DNA of 40,510 bases from Bdellovibrionales bacterium (GTDB lineage Bacteria > Bdellovibrionota > Bdellovibrionia > Bdellovibrionales > JAMPXM01), in contig SYLX01000141.1 in NCBI GenBank assembly GCA_005808505.1, positions 1 through 40,510 of the forward strand, given 5' to 3'. Numbering within the stretch: position 1 is the first letter of the stretch; every line of letters starts with the position of its first letter. The position numbers and the translations under genes were made by a program. The notes under the pieces were generated by a model. That model did not search any database. It was given only the letters and a program-made list of their open reading frames with translations, and was not told where the DNA came from. Below are positions 1 through 8,814 of the stretch, one piece after another.

Positions 1-17
1 GTTTAGGCGGAGGCAGT

Positions 18-845
18 ATGGAAGCTGCTATTGCGATGAAGGCGCCCCATTCGTTCTTTGATGAATTCGTTCAAAATTTTATTTTTGCGGGACAGCGCAG
101 CGCGGGACTTGCCGGATGGCTCACTCAAATTGATGAGACCATGCTTGATGAGACACCGAGCGAAAGTGAAGAAATAAATCAGGCATTCGATCGGATCAAG
201 AGCCTTGTGGCTCAAGGACGTTTCCGACTTCAATACGATCGAAAGTCTTATAGAGTCTCGATCTCTTATGATTGTCCTACCGATATTCAACTTCCGGCTG
301 GATACGCATTAAGCGTCAAAATGTTTGGCTTCAACGAAGCCTTCGATTTTGCAGATCTTCTCGCGGAAAAGTCGATCACGTTCAAGTGCCCGATTGCAGA
401 CGTTAGCTTCTTCTTATGTCTTCGAGTTCTGAAAGGAAGCAGGGCAGACGAATTTTGGACAGTAGCTGAAGGTCAGCTAGATCGCCGCTCCAGAAATGCG
501 GAACTGACCCGGCAATGTATCCAAAACTGGGATGAGTTCATGCTCTACCTTAACTCCTTATTAGATCTCCATGTCGAAAGCGAAGGCTTCCAACGCCATT
601 TTGAAGATGATATCGACGGGGAAAAAGCCAAACGTAAGTCTCACAAGTCGGTGAGCCTGAGACCGGATGTGCTTGAAAGGCTCTTACTTACAGTTTCTAT
701 GAATGAAGAGCAAATCTCAAAGGTTGATGAGGCATTGACCGGTCTCTTCAATGAGAAAGTCCCGAGCCACATCAATAGAGCGCAGTTCGAGCAGTTTTGG
801 CGGCAATACAAAAAAGCTGTCACTTATCTAAAGCGAGCAGGGTAA
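18..845 (+). CDS. Unrecognised 275-aa protein paired with a large helicase
   Basis: I do not recognise this protein. It is soluble and mixed-charge, with no signal peptide or membrane segment. The C-terminal third (roughly residues 205-275, from KRKSHKSVSLRP onward) is helical and basic and could bind nucleic acid or the helicase. The ATG at 18 follows GGAGG at 9-13. A second in-frame ATG at 36 has no SD of its own. A TAG at 4-6 could be the stop of a further upstream gene outside the window. The stop is only 3 bp before the helicase start, so the two are almost certainly co-transcribed. The last residues, LKRAG, are identical to the last residues of the helicase. By context (a small unknown gene with an SF2 helicase) it may be an accessory subunit of a defence or DNA-processing system. 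That is inference from neighbourhood only. Confidence 0.75.
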   Translation: MEAAIAMKAPHSFFDEFVQNFIFAGQRSAGLAGWLTQIDETMLDETPSESEEINQAFDRIKSLVAQGRFRLQYDRKSYRVSISYDCPTDIQLPAGYALSVKMFGFNEAFDFADLLAEKSITFKCPIADVSFFLCLRVLKGSRADEFWTVAEGQLDRRSRNAELTRQCIQNWDEFMLYLNSLLDLHVESEGFQRHFEDDIDGEKAKRKSHKSVSLRPDVLERLLLTVSMNEEQISKVDEALTGLFNEKVPSHINRAQFEQFWRQYKKAVTYLKRAG

Positions 846-848
846 GTC

Positions 849-3800
849 ATGAAGTTTCAACCTCACGAGTTTCAACAAGCCACGATTGACTGGGTCAAAG
901 AGCAAATATTCGAGACGAAAAACCGACCAGCTTACCGCTTCTTAATCGCCGACGAAGTGGGGTTGGGTAAGACTATCATCACTGCAAGTTTGGTTGACGA
1001 AATCCGAAGGAAGACTCGCACTAAAGCTAAGATTGTTTATCTCACATCAAGTCTCGATATCGCCCGACAAAATTGCACGAAGCTTGCTGCCGAACACGAG
1101 ATCATCGAGGCAGATCGAATCATTTCAGCGTTTGAGCAGAGCGTTCTAGATGTGCCTCGTCGAGTTGCACGCGGCGAACGGATAACTCGTACTGAAAGAG
1201 AAAAGAGCATCGAGCTCTACGCGTTTACACCTGGCACTTCAATATTTATCAAAAAGATGACGGGCACAGTAGGTGAGCGACGCTTTCTTGCACTTCTCTG
1301 TATGAAGTTCTTTGGTCTGAGTCTTCGCCGTGCTGTTCGAATTTTTTGCCACATTAAAGATGAAGAGGGGTTCAAGCGAGATCTCGGTACCGACTACAGG
1401 CTTAAATTTGGCATCGATCAAGACATGAAGAAAAGCATCTTGGGAAGCTGGCGTTTGCTTAAGTTCAAAATAGATGAAAAGGAAGTTCTTTTCAGCGATG
1501 TACTTCAGATGCATCTTGAGCCGAAGCAGTGGCGTGAAGTTGTTAAGGAGCTTAGGTCGTCTCTCGCAAAGGTTCTATTGGCTGAGCTGAATCCCAAACT
1601 CATCATCATCGACGAGTTTCAACGTTGTCATGGCCTCGTGGACTGGCCTGTGCGCACAGAATGCAAAGCCTTCTTCAAGCCAGGTACGCCGACACTGCTC
1701 TTGTCTGCAACGCCATATGCGCTAGCGCCTTCGCTATCGAGAAACGTTGGCACCCACAGCGGCAGCGAGCATTACAAGGATTTTGAAAGAGTTCTTAGAT
1801 TCCTTTTCAACGAAGAAAAAAGTCCGGCAAAAGTTATTGATAGCCTCGGCAAGTATGGTCAAGCCATCTTGAAAGTAAATGGCCGAACTTTTGAGGACCT
1901 GCTTCAGCAAAAAGCGACTGTCGAAGGTCTACTTAAAAAAGTGATGACCCGCACGGAGCGTGCGCTGTTCGAGACGGGTGAATCACGTGCTGAGGAAAAG
2001 TTCCTGTCTTCTTGGATCAGTGAATCGAATGAACGTACCTATTCCGTAAACTCAATAATGGAATTTCTAGCGCTTCGAGAAGGAGTGCCGCATCCCACAA
2101 TCATGCTTAATTACTGGAAGTCTGGAGGCTTCTCCCGAACTTACATGCATGATTACGAAGAACTCAAAAAAGCCAAGTGGGCCAAAATTAAAGCTAAGCC
2201 TCAGATGCTAACTGACGTCGCGGGACAAGCAGGCGTCGAGAACATGAAGTTGAATTATCTCGCATCGAACTGCCTGAAAGACGGCGAGAATTTTAAGTAC
2301 TTATGGGTGCCGCCGAGTCGCCCTTACTACGCGGGGAAGGGGATTTTTGAGCCTTCGCGCTTACGAGAAGCGAATGTAAAAAAAGCACTCGTGTTTTCGG
2401 TATGGTCATTTGTTCCGCGCTTCATTGCTAGCGAGCTATCGATGATGAAGACGAAGCGCCTGACAGGAAAAAATGTTCTCGACCTTCAAAGCGTTGTGCA
2501 TACACAAGTGAAACCTTCGACGGTCAACTGGCTGCGCTTCTATTATCCGTCACGCCTTTTGGCAGATTGTCTGCAACACCAAGATTTCGTTGAAGCGGAA
2601 AACCTAAATAGCTTGTTGAAGCTCGCGAAATCACGGATTCGCAAGGCGATTGAGGATCGACTGGGTCCTGAAGCTTTCCATGGAAAAGGCGTTGGAAGCC
2701 GAGCATGGCAAGTGGTCAAAGTGATCGAGTTCCAAGATGACGGATTAGATCAGTTAGCAAGATCTCTTTATAGACCGAATGGGCGTGATCAAGAACAGCT
2801 CTTCGGAACTAAAGAGTACGAAAGTCTGATGAAGGACATCGACAAAGTCTACGTGTCCAGAAGAACGCTTGATGAGCTTGCAATGATTGCTGTTGCTTCA
2901 CCGTCCGTTTGTTTATTGAGAACCTTAAATACTCTTCTCGGTCGCCCCGGCAACTCTGATGATGCTTGGTCAGACGCTGAATTTAAATCTGTCATGAGCC
3001 TTTGTATTCATGAAGTCCGCACTTTCATCAATCGACGTGGCACATTTGATGCGATCAATTCCGCGTATAAAGGTGAAGGGTCGCCAGCCGACCGAGCTGA
3101 AAAGTATTTCGTTCAAGGCAACATTCAGGCAGTTTTGGATGAATACCTCTACCTCCTGCAGCCTAAGTCCGAAGGGCGATCCCTCGAAGCCTATCTAAGT
3201 GCAATGAAGCTAGTGTGGGGGGCAGTTAGAAATAAGACGCAGGTACAGGTGCGTGGCAAAGAGAAGAAAGTCTCAGTCACCACAGATGTCGCCGTTGGTT
3301 TCTCGGGGGACCATCTTGAGAGCGACTCGCGCGACAATATTCGAACATCGTTCAACTCACCGTTTTGGCCTTTCGTTTTAGGTACAACATCGATCGGGCA
3401 GGAGGGATTAGACTTCCATCTTTATTGTCGCGATATCTATCACTGGGATTTGCCTTCGAATCCCGTTGCGTTCGAGCAGCGTGAAGGTCGAATCAATCGG
3501 TATAACAATCTAAGCGTTCGTCAGAGCATTACGGCAAACGTGGAGCTGAAAAAAGTCGGGGAAAAAGAATTCGTGTGGGACCGTCTCTTCGAGGAGGCGC
3601 AAACTCAATGCTCACCAGGAGATCGCTACAACTTCGGGCTTTCGCCTCATTGGCTTTACACGCCAACCAAGAGCGATAATACGGCAAAGATCCAACGCCA
3701 TATTCTTGACCTGCCTCTCTCGAGAGATCGTCGTCGTTACGAGAAACTTATGACTGATGTCATTCACTATCGGTTGGCGCTAGGTCAGCCCAATCAACGG

Positions 3801-4196
3801 CACTTTTTAGAGGCGCTTAAATCACAAAAGCATTTCTCCGATGACGAAATTAGAGGACTCACATTGCAGCTCTTCCCAAGACATAAGCGCAAACGAACGG
3901 AAAACATTCAACAGCTGATTGCGAGTGAACCTCGATCCTCTGTTTTAGTCAGCGATGCGATGAAATACCTTGATATGCTAAAGGGTCACCGCGATCACGC
4001 TAAGCTCGTCGCCGCTGTTAGACCAATAGTCGATGTGATTCAAGAAGTGCTGAGTGGTAAGCGGAAGCGAACCAGACAATACGAAACGGCAATCAAGAAG
4101 CTCTACTACTTCATTGATCCCCATGATGCGACTCCTGATTTTATTCCGGAGCTTGGGTTCATTGATGATCTTAAGGAGTTAAAGCGGGCTGGGTAA
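849..4196 (+). CDS. Large SF2/SNF2-like DEAD/DEAH-type helicase, 1115 aa
   Basis: This is a superfamily 2 ATPase of the SNF2-like type, an ATP-driven nucleic-acid translocase. Visible motifs, by residue: Q-like PHEFQ near 5-9; Walker A DEVGLGKT at 35-42; Walker B/motif II DEFQ at about 255; motif III SAT at about 286; motif IV-like LVFSVWSF near 513-520; motif V GTTSIGQEGLDF from about 845; motif VI QREGRINR at 877-884. Lobe 1 carries a long insertion between motifs I and II. Lobe 2 carries about 320 extra residues between motifs IV and V, far more than ordinary SNF2 proteins. Helicases of this architecture often sit in phage-defence islands with a nuclease gene; no nuclease is visible here, so a partner may lie upstream of the window. 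The stretch looks more AT-rich by eye than the housekeeping genes downstream. Helicase identity is sure; the biological role is not. Confidence 0.92.
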   Translation: MKFQPHEFQQATIDWVKEQIFETKNRPAYRFLIADEVGLGKTIITASLVDEIRRKTRTKAKIVYLTSSLDIARQNCTKLAAEHEIIEADRIISAFEQSVLDVPRRVARGERITRTEREKSIELYAFTPGTSIFIKKMTGTVGERRFLALLCMKFFGLSLRRAVRIFCHIKDEEGFKRDLGTDYRLKFGIDQDMKKSILGSWRLLKFKIDEKEVLFSDVLQMHLEPKQWREVVKELRSSLAKVLLAELNPKLIIIDEFQRCHGLVDWPVRTECKAFFKPGTPTLLLSATPYALAPSLSRNVGTHSGSEHYKDFERVLRFLFNEEKSPAKVIDSLGKYGQAILKVNGRTFEDLLQQKATVEGLLKKVMTRTERALFETGESRAEEKFLSSWISESNERTYSVNSIMEFLALREGVPHPTIMLNYWKSGGFSRTYMHDYEELKKAKWAKIKAKPQMLTDVAGQAGVENMKLNYLASNCLKDGENFKYLWVPPSRPYYAGKGIFEPSRLREANVKKALVFSVWSFVPRFIASELSMMKTKRLTGKNVLDLQSVVHTQVKPSTVNWLRFYYPSRLLADCLQHQDFVEAENLNSLLKLAKSRIRKAIEDRLGPEAFHGKGVGSRAWQVVKVIEFQDDGLDQLARSLYRPNGRDQEQLFGTKEYESLMKDIDKVYVSRRTLDELAMIAVASPSVCLLRTLNTLLGRPGNSDDAWSDAEFKSVMSLCIHEVRTFINRRGTFDAINSAYKGEGSPADRAEKYFVQGNIQAVLDEYLYLLQPKSEGRSLEAYLSAMKLVWGAVRNKTQVQVRGKEKKVSVTTDVAVGFSGDHLESDSRDNIRTSFNSPFWPFVLGTTSIGQEGLDFHLYCRDIYHWDLPSNPVAFEQREGRINRYNNLSVRQSITANVELKKVGEKEFVWDRLFEEAQTQCSPGDRYNFGLSPHWLYTPTKSDNTAKIQRHILDLPLSRDRRRYEKLMTDVIHYRLALGQPNQRHFLEALKSQKHFSDDEIRGLTLQLFPRHKRKRTENIQQLIASEPRSSVLVSDAMKYLDMLKGHRDHAKLVAAVRPIVDVIQEVLSGKRKRTRQYETAIKKLYYFIDPHDATPDFIPELGFIDDLKELKRAG

Positions 4197-4479
4197 ACAA
4201 TAATATGTGTTGAATTGTCGACGGCTTCGACGTGGCACGAATCTACTCGGTCCACAGTAGGATTTGAGGTTACGGCAAATTTTTTTCAAAAAAGTAAGTT
4301 CGTGATCATCAGTATGCATTTGGCGGAAAGTATGACGCCTGAACTGGGATTCGTTCTCGGAGAGAACGCCTGTTAGCCAAGCGAAGGTCCCTTAGTTTTA
4401 ATGCTTTATCAGTATTGTCGATAAGAAAAGCTCTACGGTGCGTTTAAAGAGTTTAATGAGCAACCCCCAAACTCCACCC
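4197..4479. other. Intergenic stretch after the helicase
   Basis: There is no convincing gene in this stretch between the helicase stop and the map promoter. It holds an A/T-rich patch (a T run followed by an A run near 4277-4291). It also holds a perfect 7-bp inverted repeat, CGTTCTC-GGA-GAGAACG, at 4352-4368. That repeat has no T-tract on either side, so it reads better as an operator or weak hairpin than as a terminator. No clear rho-independent terminator for the helicase was found. Confidence 0.5.
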
Positions 4480-4508
4480 ATGACCGCACCAGCCGCCTGT
4501 GCTACACT
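4480..4508 (+). promoter_or_regulatory. Sigma70-type promoter of map, probably leaderless
   Basis: ATGACC (4480-4485, 4/6 to TTGACA), a 17-bp spacer, then TACACT (4503-4508, 4/6 to TATAAT). The predicted transcription start falls at or next to the A of the map ATG at 4515. No SD-like sequence precedes that ATG, so the transcript is probably leaderless. Confidence 0.55.
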
Positions 4509-4514
4509 CCGTCC

Positions 4515-5264
4515 ATGTCTATCGAAACAGAAAATGACCTCGCCGCCCTCCGTAAGATCGGTAAAATCGTCGCTCAATGTCTTCAGTACATGGGTTCAAA
4601 GCTTGAGCCCGGAATGACGACGCACGAGTTGGATGAACTCGGTCGCGCCTTCCTCGAAAAGCACGGCGCGAAGTCAGCACCTGAACTCGTTTATCAATTT
4701 CCCGGAGCAACTTGCATCAGCGTGAACGAAGAAGCTGCGCACGGGATTCCGGGTCCAAAAAAATTAGCTGCAGGCGATCTCGTCAACATCGACGTCTCCG
4801 CAGAACTCGATGGTTACTTCGCCGATACAGGTGGCTCGTTCGTGATGCCACCTGAGAGCGAGCTGAAGGTGAATCTTTGCGAAGCAACGAAACGCGCACT
4901 TCAAGCGGCGCTCAAAGCAGCCCGCGCAGGACAAAAGCTCAACGTCATCGGTGCTGCGATCGAGAAAGAAGCGCGCAAGAATAATCTCACTGTCATTCAC
5001 AATCTCGGAAGCCACGGCGTTGGTCGTTGGTTGCATGAAGAGCCTGAATTCATTCCCGGTTACTTCGATAAGCGCGACAAACGCCATTTGAAGGAAGGGC
5101 AAGTCATCACGATCGAACCTTTCCTCTCGACAGGTGCGACGGAAGTTTTCGATACCGGTGATGGATGGACGCTCGGAACTAAAAAAGGCATCTTCACTGC
5201 TCAGTACGAGCACACCATGGTGATTACGCGAGGCCAGCCGATCATTCTCACGCTTCCTGCGTAA
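4515..5264 (+). CDS. map: Type I methionine aminopeptidase
   Basis: This enzyme removes the N-terminal methionine from nascent cytoplasmic proteins and uses two divalent metal ions. All five metal ligands of the pita-bread fold are present at the expected spacing: D93 and D104 (in DVSAELDGYFADTG), H167 (HNLGSHGVGR), E201 (ITIEPF) and E232 (QYEHTMVI). The substrate-binding His equivalent is H76 (AAHGIPG). At 249 aa it is close to the usual length of a minimal type I enzyme and has no N-terminal zinc-finger extension. The start is fixed by the promoter immediately upstream; there is no SD, which fits leaderless translation. It stands alone, and the next gene begins 172 bp later. Identity is secure. 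Confidence 0.96.
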   Translation: MSIETENDLAALRKIGKIVAQCLQYMGSKLEPGMTTHELDELGRAFLEKHGAKSAPELVYQFPGATCISVNEEAAHGIPGPKKLAAGDLVNIDVSAELDGYFADTGGSFVMPPESELKVNLCEATKRALQAALKAARAGQKLNVIGAAIEKEARKNNLTVIHNLGSHGVGRWLHEEPEFIPGYFDKRDKRHLKEGQVITIEPFLSTGATEVFDTGDGWTLGTKKGIFTAQYEHTMVITRGQPIILTLPA

Positions 5265-5436
5265 ATCGTCGTGCAAGCGCGGTCGCTCCGTCGGCCGCGC
5301 GGAACGCGCAACTCCGCCTCGTCAAAACGAACCTCCAATTTAAACAGTTTAGACACCGTTTTCGTTTTCGCGATCCACGACTACATTGTTCTCCCGGCCT
5401 TGCTCCAGAGCATCGTCGTAACCCAAAGGAGAACAA

Positions 5437-5904
5437 ATGAAAAACCTGATCGCACTCTTAGCTCTCACGTTGCTCTCGATACCTTCGTTCGCGATCGAAC
5501 GTGACGTCGAAATCGAATGCAACCTCTCAACTGCGCAATCCACAACGGTGAGCACGGTTCGACTTTTCTCAGCGACTGACGAGATCGTTCTCGAGTACCG
5601 CAATGGTTCGAGCGAAACGGTGAAGCCCGTCGCTGCAAAGAACAGCGGACTCTTTGGAGACGAGAATTTCTCCGCTGATCTCGTTTGGAATAACGGTCAG
5701 GTTTTTTCTCCCGACACAGCGGTTGGCCCGATCTTCATCCGTTACGCGTGCTTCCTCACGCCGACGATCCAGTTTGATCGCTGCATTTCGCAAGGGGATC
5801 ACGAACCCGCACCATTCGCCGGAGTTCGCATGAGACTAGAAGGCAAGGCGCTGACGTTCTTCGGGAAGAACATCTGCACGCGCGTCGATCGTTCGCCGCT
5901 CTGA
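5437..5904 (+). CDS. Small secreted protein of unknown function
   Basis: A 155-aa protein with a clear Sec signal peptide (MKNLIALLALTLLSIPSFA, cut after SFA). The mature part has about 136 residues and an apparently beta-rich composition. It has four cysteines (C28, C105, C116, C147), which suggests two disulfides and a periplasmic or exported location. AAAGGAGA at 5425-5432 is a strong SD for the ATG at 5437. I recognise no family. Similar short four-cysteine exported proteins are common in Bdellovibrio-like genomes, but no function can be assigned. It is flanked by map and hppA on the same strand with wide gaps, so it is probably its own transcription unit. A GC-rich hairpin (5922-5952) lies just after the stop. 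Confidence 0.8.
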   Translation: MKNLIALLALTLLSIPSFAIERDVEIECNLSTAQSTTVSTVRLFSATDEIVLEYRNGSSETVKPVAAKNSGLFGDENFSADLVWNNGQVFSPDTAVGPIFIRYACFLTPTIQFDRCISQGDHEPAPFAGVRMRLEGKALTFFGKNICTRVDRSPL

Positions 5905-6225
5905 CCGGCTTCAGGAGGAGAGGGACCGCGACACAAAATCTTCGCTGGTCCCGCATTCCGAAATTTCAAAAATTCGTCGTCGATGCCAATGGCGATTTTG
6001 CACAGATCCTGGTTCGGCTCTTTAAGACTCGCCGAGTGCGCTTATCTTTTAAGCACATCTTGGGGAAGCACCCTGGCAAGACTCTGATTTTTCCCCGACA
6101 TCTCCGGTTTGAGGCCGGAGAGCCTTTGACCTGACGCCCTAAAACGGTTAAGCGTCTGGGTTCCGTTAGTTTCCTAATATTGATAGCCAACGATTCTACG
6201 ACGATTTGCCGGAGATGAACCCAAC
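5905..6225 (+). other. Structured 5' region of hppA, no gene
   Basis: 321 bp without a supportable gene. It contains several inverted repeats. GGGACCGCGA (5922-5931) pairs with TCGC-t-GGTCCC (5942-5952), possibly ending the upstream gene, though without a T-tract. GGGGAA near 6062 can pair with TTCCCC near 6091. CTCCGG (6102-6107) pairs with CCGGAG (6115-6120). GACGC near 6132 pairs with GCGTC near 6152. The last three lie within 100 nt and could form a structured mRNA leader. GGAGATG at 6211-6217 is the hppA ribosome-binding site. I could not match the leader to a riboswitch class I know, and found no convincing -35/-10 pair. Confidence 0.45.
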
Positions 6226-8295
6226 ATGTCCATGAATTCTATGCTCGTCCTTTCGCCACTTTTCTTCGGGGTCATCGGCCTTGTAACGGCCCTCGGACTC
6301 TATTTGAAAACGAAGATGCTGCCCGACGGCAATGCGACCATGAACCGTATCGGCGGTTACATTCGTGAGGGCGCGATGGCGTTCCTCTTCCGTCAATATA
6401 AGGTCCTCGTTATTTACTGCGTGGTTGTCGCCGTTCTCCTTGGCTTGAGCCTCGGTTGGGATTCTGCGATCTCCTTCGTTCTCGGTGCGTTCTTGAGCTT
6501 GCTCGCTGGCTTCTTCGGAATGAAAGCGGCTACTTACGCGAACGTGAAAACAGCTCAGGCAGCGACAACTCGCTCGAAGCCCGCAGCTCTTCTCGTGGCA
6601 CTCGATGGTGGCGCGGTTATGGGTCTCGCGGTTGCGTCGCTCGGTCTCGTCGGCATGGTCGCGGTTTACTGGTTCTATGCGGATCGCTCGAACCTCGGCA
6701 CCGTTCTCCACTCGTTCGCGGTAGGTGCTAGCTCGATCGCGCTCTTCGCGCGGATCGGTGGCGGTATCTATACGAAAGCGGCGGATGTCGGTTCCGACGT
6801 TGCTGGTAAAGTGATCGAGAACATCCCCGAAGACGATCCCCGTAACCCGGGCGTTATCGCGGATAACGTAGGTGATAACGTCGGTGACGTTGCCGGCATG
6901 GGTGCCGACATCTACGAATCGATGGTTGCCTCGATCGTTGCTGCGATGGCGTTGGCGATGGCTGCGACTCTCGACAACGTTCCTAAGCTCTATCTCGATT
7001 CGGGCGTTTCTCTCGAACAGCAAAAGCTCATGGGCATTTTGCTTCCGCTCTTCTTGTCGGCAGTTGGTCTCGGCGTGAGCATCGTCGGTATCTTCGTTAC
7101 GCGTCTTCTCCGCCGCATGAATCCGGCGATGGTTCTTCGTATTGCGTTGATCTTCCCAGCGATCGCATTGACGGGAATTTCCGCGATCTTGATGCCGATC
7201 CTCGGCGTTACTCAGAACGTAACAATCGCGATCGGCGTTGGTGCTATCGCGGGTGCCATCATCGGTCTCGTGACTGACTTCTACACGTCGGCATCTCCCG
7301 TTCGTAAAATTGCAGAAGCTGCGAAGACGGGTGCAGGTACGAACCTCATCCGCGGTCTTGCAGTTGGTATGGAATCGACGGCGATTCCGCTTCTCGTAAT
7401 CGCGGGTTCAGCTTGGATTTCGAACCACTTCCTCGGTCTCTACGGTATCGCGATGGCGGCTGTCGGTATGCTCGCAGGTACGGCGATCGTTATGACGGTC
7501 GATGCTTACGGCCCGATCTCGGATAACGCTGGCGGCATCTCGGAAATGTCGGGTCTCGGTCCGGAAGTTCGCGCGATCACGGACGAACTCGATGCAGTTG
7601 GTAACACGACGGCGGCGATCGGTAAGGGCTTCGCGATTGGTTCGGCAATCCTCACGGTTATGGCGCTCTTCTCGGCTTTCAACGCGGAAGTCAACCACGC
7701 GCGTCAAGTTGCGGGCATCGCTCCTTTGAATCTCGTCGTGACTGAGCCGAACATCCTCATTGGGATCTTGATCGGCTCGATCCTTCCGTTCCTCGTGAGC
7801 TCGTGGACGATGGTTGCCGTCGGTCGCGCTGCTGGTGCGATCGTTGAAGAAATCGGTCGTCAGTTCCGCGAAATCCCTGGTCTCATGGAGCTCAAAGCTG
7901 AGCCCCAGCCCGATCGCATCGTCGATATCGCGACGAAGTCGGCACTTAAAGAGATGATCCTCCCTGGTATCGTTGCGGTTGTTGTGCCGCCGGCTATCGG
8001 CTTCCTCATGGGCCCTGCGGCTCTTGCTGGAACACTCGTCGGCGCTCTTGCGGTTGGCGCGACGCTCTCGCTCTTCATGGCTAACGCCGGTGGAGCTTGG
8101 GACAACGCTAAGAAGTTCATCGAAAAGGGCGGACTCCCTGGCCACAAAAAGGGCTCGGACGTTCACAAAGCAGCGGTCATCGGCGACATGGTCGGCGACC
8201 CCTTCAAAGACACTTCGGGTCCTGCAGTTGCGATCTTGATCAAAGTTATGAGCGTCGTTTCGCTCTTGATCGCTCCTTTGATCGCGTTGCTGTAA
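6226..8295 (+). CDS. hppA: Membrane-bound proton/sodium-pumping pyrophosphatase
   Basis: A 689-aa inner-membrane pump with about 16 hydrophobic segments. It hydrolyses pyrophosphate and couples this to H+ or Na+ export. The substrate-binding signature is intact: [10 protein letters not shown] from D187, then PEDDPRNP, then DNVGDNVGD at 213-221. A second acidic cluster follows in the C-terminal half ([12 protein letters not shown]; later [15 protein letters not shown]). In the [16 protein letters not shown] stretch, Ala463 and Gly466 occupy the positions that separate K+-dependent (Ala/Gly) from K+-independent (Lys/Thr) enzymes, so this one is predicted to be K+-dependent. The semi-conserved glutamate in ADIYES is kept, so Na+ pumping cannot be excluded from sequence. 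The SD is GGAGATG, 8 bp upstream. It is monocistronic, with a strong terminator at 8324-8353. Confidence 0.96.
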   Translation: MSMNSMLVLSPLFFGVIGLVTALGLYLKTKMLPDGNATMNRIGGYIREGAMAFLFRQYKVLVIYCVVVAVLLGLSLGWDSAISFVLGAFLSLLAGFFGMKAATYANVKTAQAATTRSKPAALLVALDGGAVMGLAVASLGLVGMVAVYWFYADRSNLGTVLHSFAVGASSIALFARIGGGIYTKAADVGSDVAGKVIENIPEDDPRNPGVIADNVGDNVGDVAGMGADIYESMVASIVAAMALAMAATLDNVPKLYLDSGVSLEQQKLMGILLPLFLSAVGLGVSIVGIFVTRLLRRMNPAMVLRIALIFPAIALTGISAILMPILGVTQNVTIAIGVGAIAGAIIGLVTDFYTSASPVRKIAEAAKTGAGTNLIRGLAVGMESTAIPLLVIAGSAWISNHFLGLYGIAMAAVGMLAGTAIVMTVDAYGPISDNAGGISEMSGLGPEVRAITDELDAVGNTTAAIGKGFAIGSAILTVMALFSAFNAEVNHARQVAGIAPLNLVVTEPNILIGILIGSILPFLVSSWTMVAVGRAAGAIVEEIGRQFREIPGLMELKAEPQPDRIVDIATKSALKEMILPGIVAVVVPPAIGFLMGPAALAGTLVGALAVGATLSLFMANAGGAWDNAKKFIEKGGLPGHKKGSDVHKAAVIGDMVGDPFKDTSGPAVAILIKVMSVVSLLIAPLIALL

Positions 8296-8323
8296 GCGCG
8301 GTTGTAAAGTTAGATTGTTTAGG

Positions 8324-8353
8324 AAGGGTCGCTTTGGCGGCCCTTTTTTTTTT
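8324..8353 (+). terminator. Rho-independent terminator of hppA
   Basis: GGGTCGC (8326-8332), loop TTTG, GCGGCCC (8337-8343), giving a 7-bp stem with one T-G pair that the flanking A/T extends, followed by ten T residues. It lies between hppA and the convergent HEPN gene. Confidence 0.92.
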
Positions 8354-8379
8354 GGTTTGCGTTGGGGAGCGGGGAGAGA

Positions 8380-8814
8380 TCAGCTTTTTTTCGCGGTGAT
8401 AGGACCAAGCTTCTCGACTTGCAGAAGGAGTTCCTTCGTAACTTTCATCATCGAATCGATGAGGGTTTGGCTGACTTCTTCTGCTCCTTCGTAAGCGATT
8501 CTATTTCTTCGCGAATGCGCATCGCTGAGAACGCGAACTTGAGCAGAGGTTAGCTGGGTCGTGTGAACGAGCGATTGGAAGACGGCATACCGGTTATCCG
8601 GTCGGTAACCGTGCCATCTCAGTGCAGCTAGTGAAAGCGAATGGGCAGCGCCGTAACAAAGGTCGAATCGACTCTCGAGACTGAGCACCGTGTGGTCAGC
8701 ATCCTTCATTCTTGCCCGCGCGCCGTTCATGAGTCCATCGATTTCGGACTGCGCCGGAGTCTCAAGTTTAAGATGCCCAATTTTCACGAGATTATCGAGG
8801 TTCGACGACGCCAC
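8380..8814 (-). CDS. HEPN-like protein, putative toxin of an MNT/HEPN pair
   Basis: A 144-aa all-helical protein that reads as a HEPN domain: about five helices, with the family's C-terminal Arg motif in helix 4 (SRRNRIAYEG, residues 101-110). HEPN toxins are RNases, or targets of AMPylation by the partner nucleotidyltransferase. Classical active sites read R-x4-6-H. Here the His position is Tyr (R103-N-R-I-A-Y108), so RNase activity is uncertain. Its ATG lies inside the last codons of the upstream nucleotidyltransferase gene (23-bp overlap), the usual translational coupling of toxin-antitoxin pairs. It could also be a non-toxic HEPN partner that supports a nucleotidyltransferase. The pairing is well supported; toxicity is inference. 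Confidence 0.8.
   Translation of the reverse strand: MASSNLDNLVKIGHLKLETPAQSEIDGLMNGARARMKDADHTVLSLESRFDLCYGAAHSLSLAALRWHGYRPDNRYAVFQSLVHTTQLTSAQVRVLSDAHSRRNRIAYEGAEEVSQTLIDSMMKVTKELLLQVEKLGPITAKKS

Noticed and set aside
6196..7023. A long open frame of 275 codons on the minus strand opposite hppA.
   Set aside because: It is a shadow of the high-confidence hppA frame: Arg/Asp/Glu/His-rich low-complexity composition, no SD, no recognisable motif. The same holds for the frame at 7408-8166.
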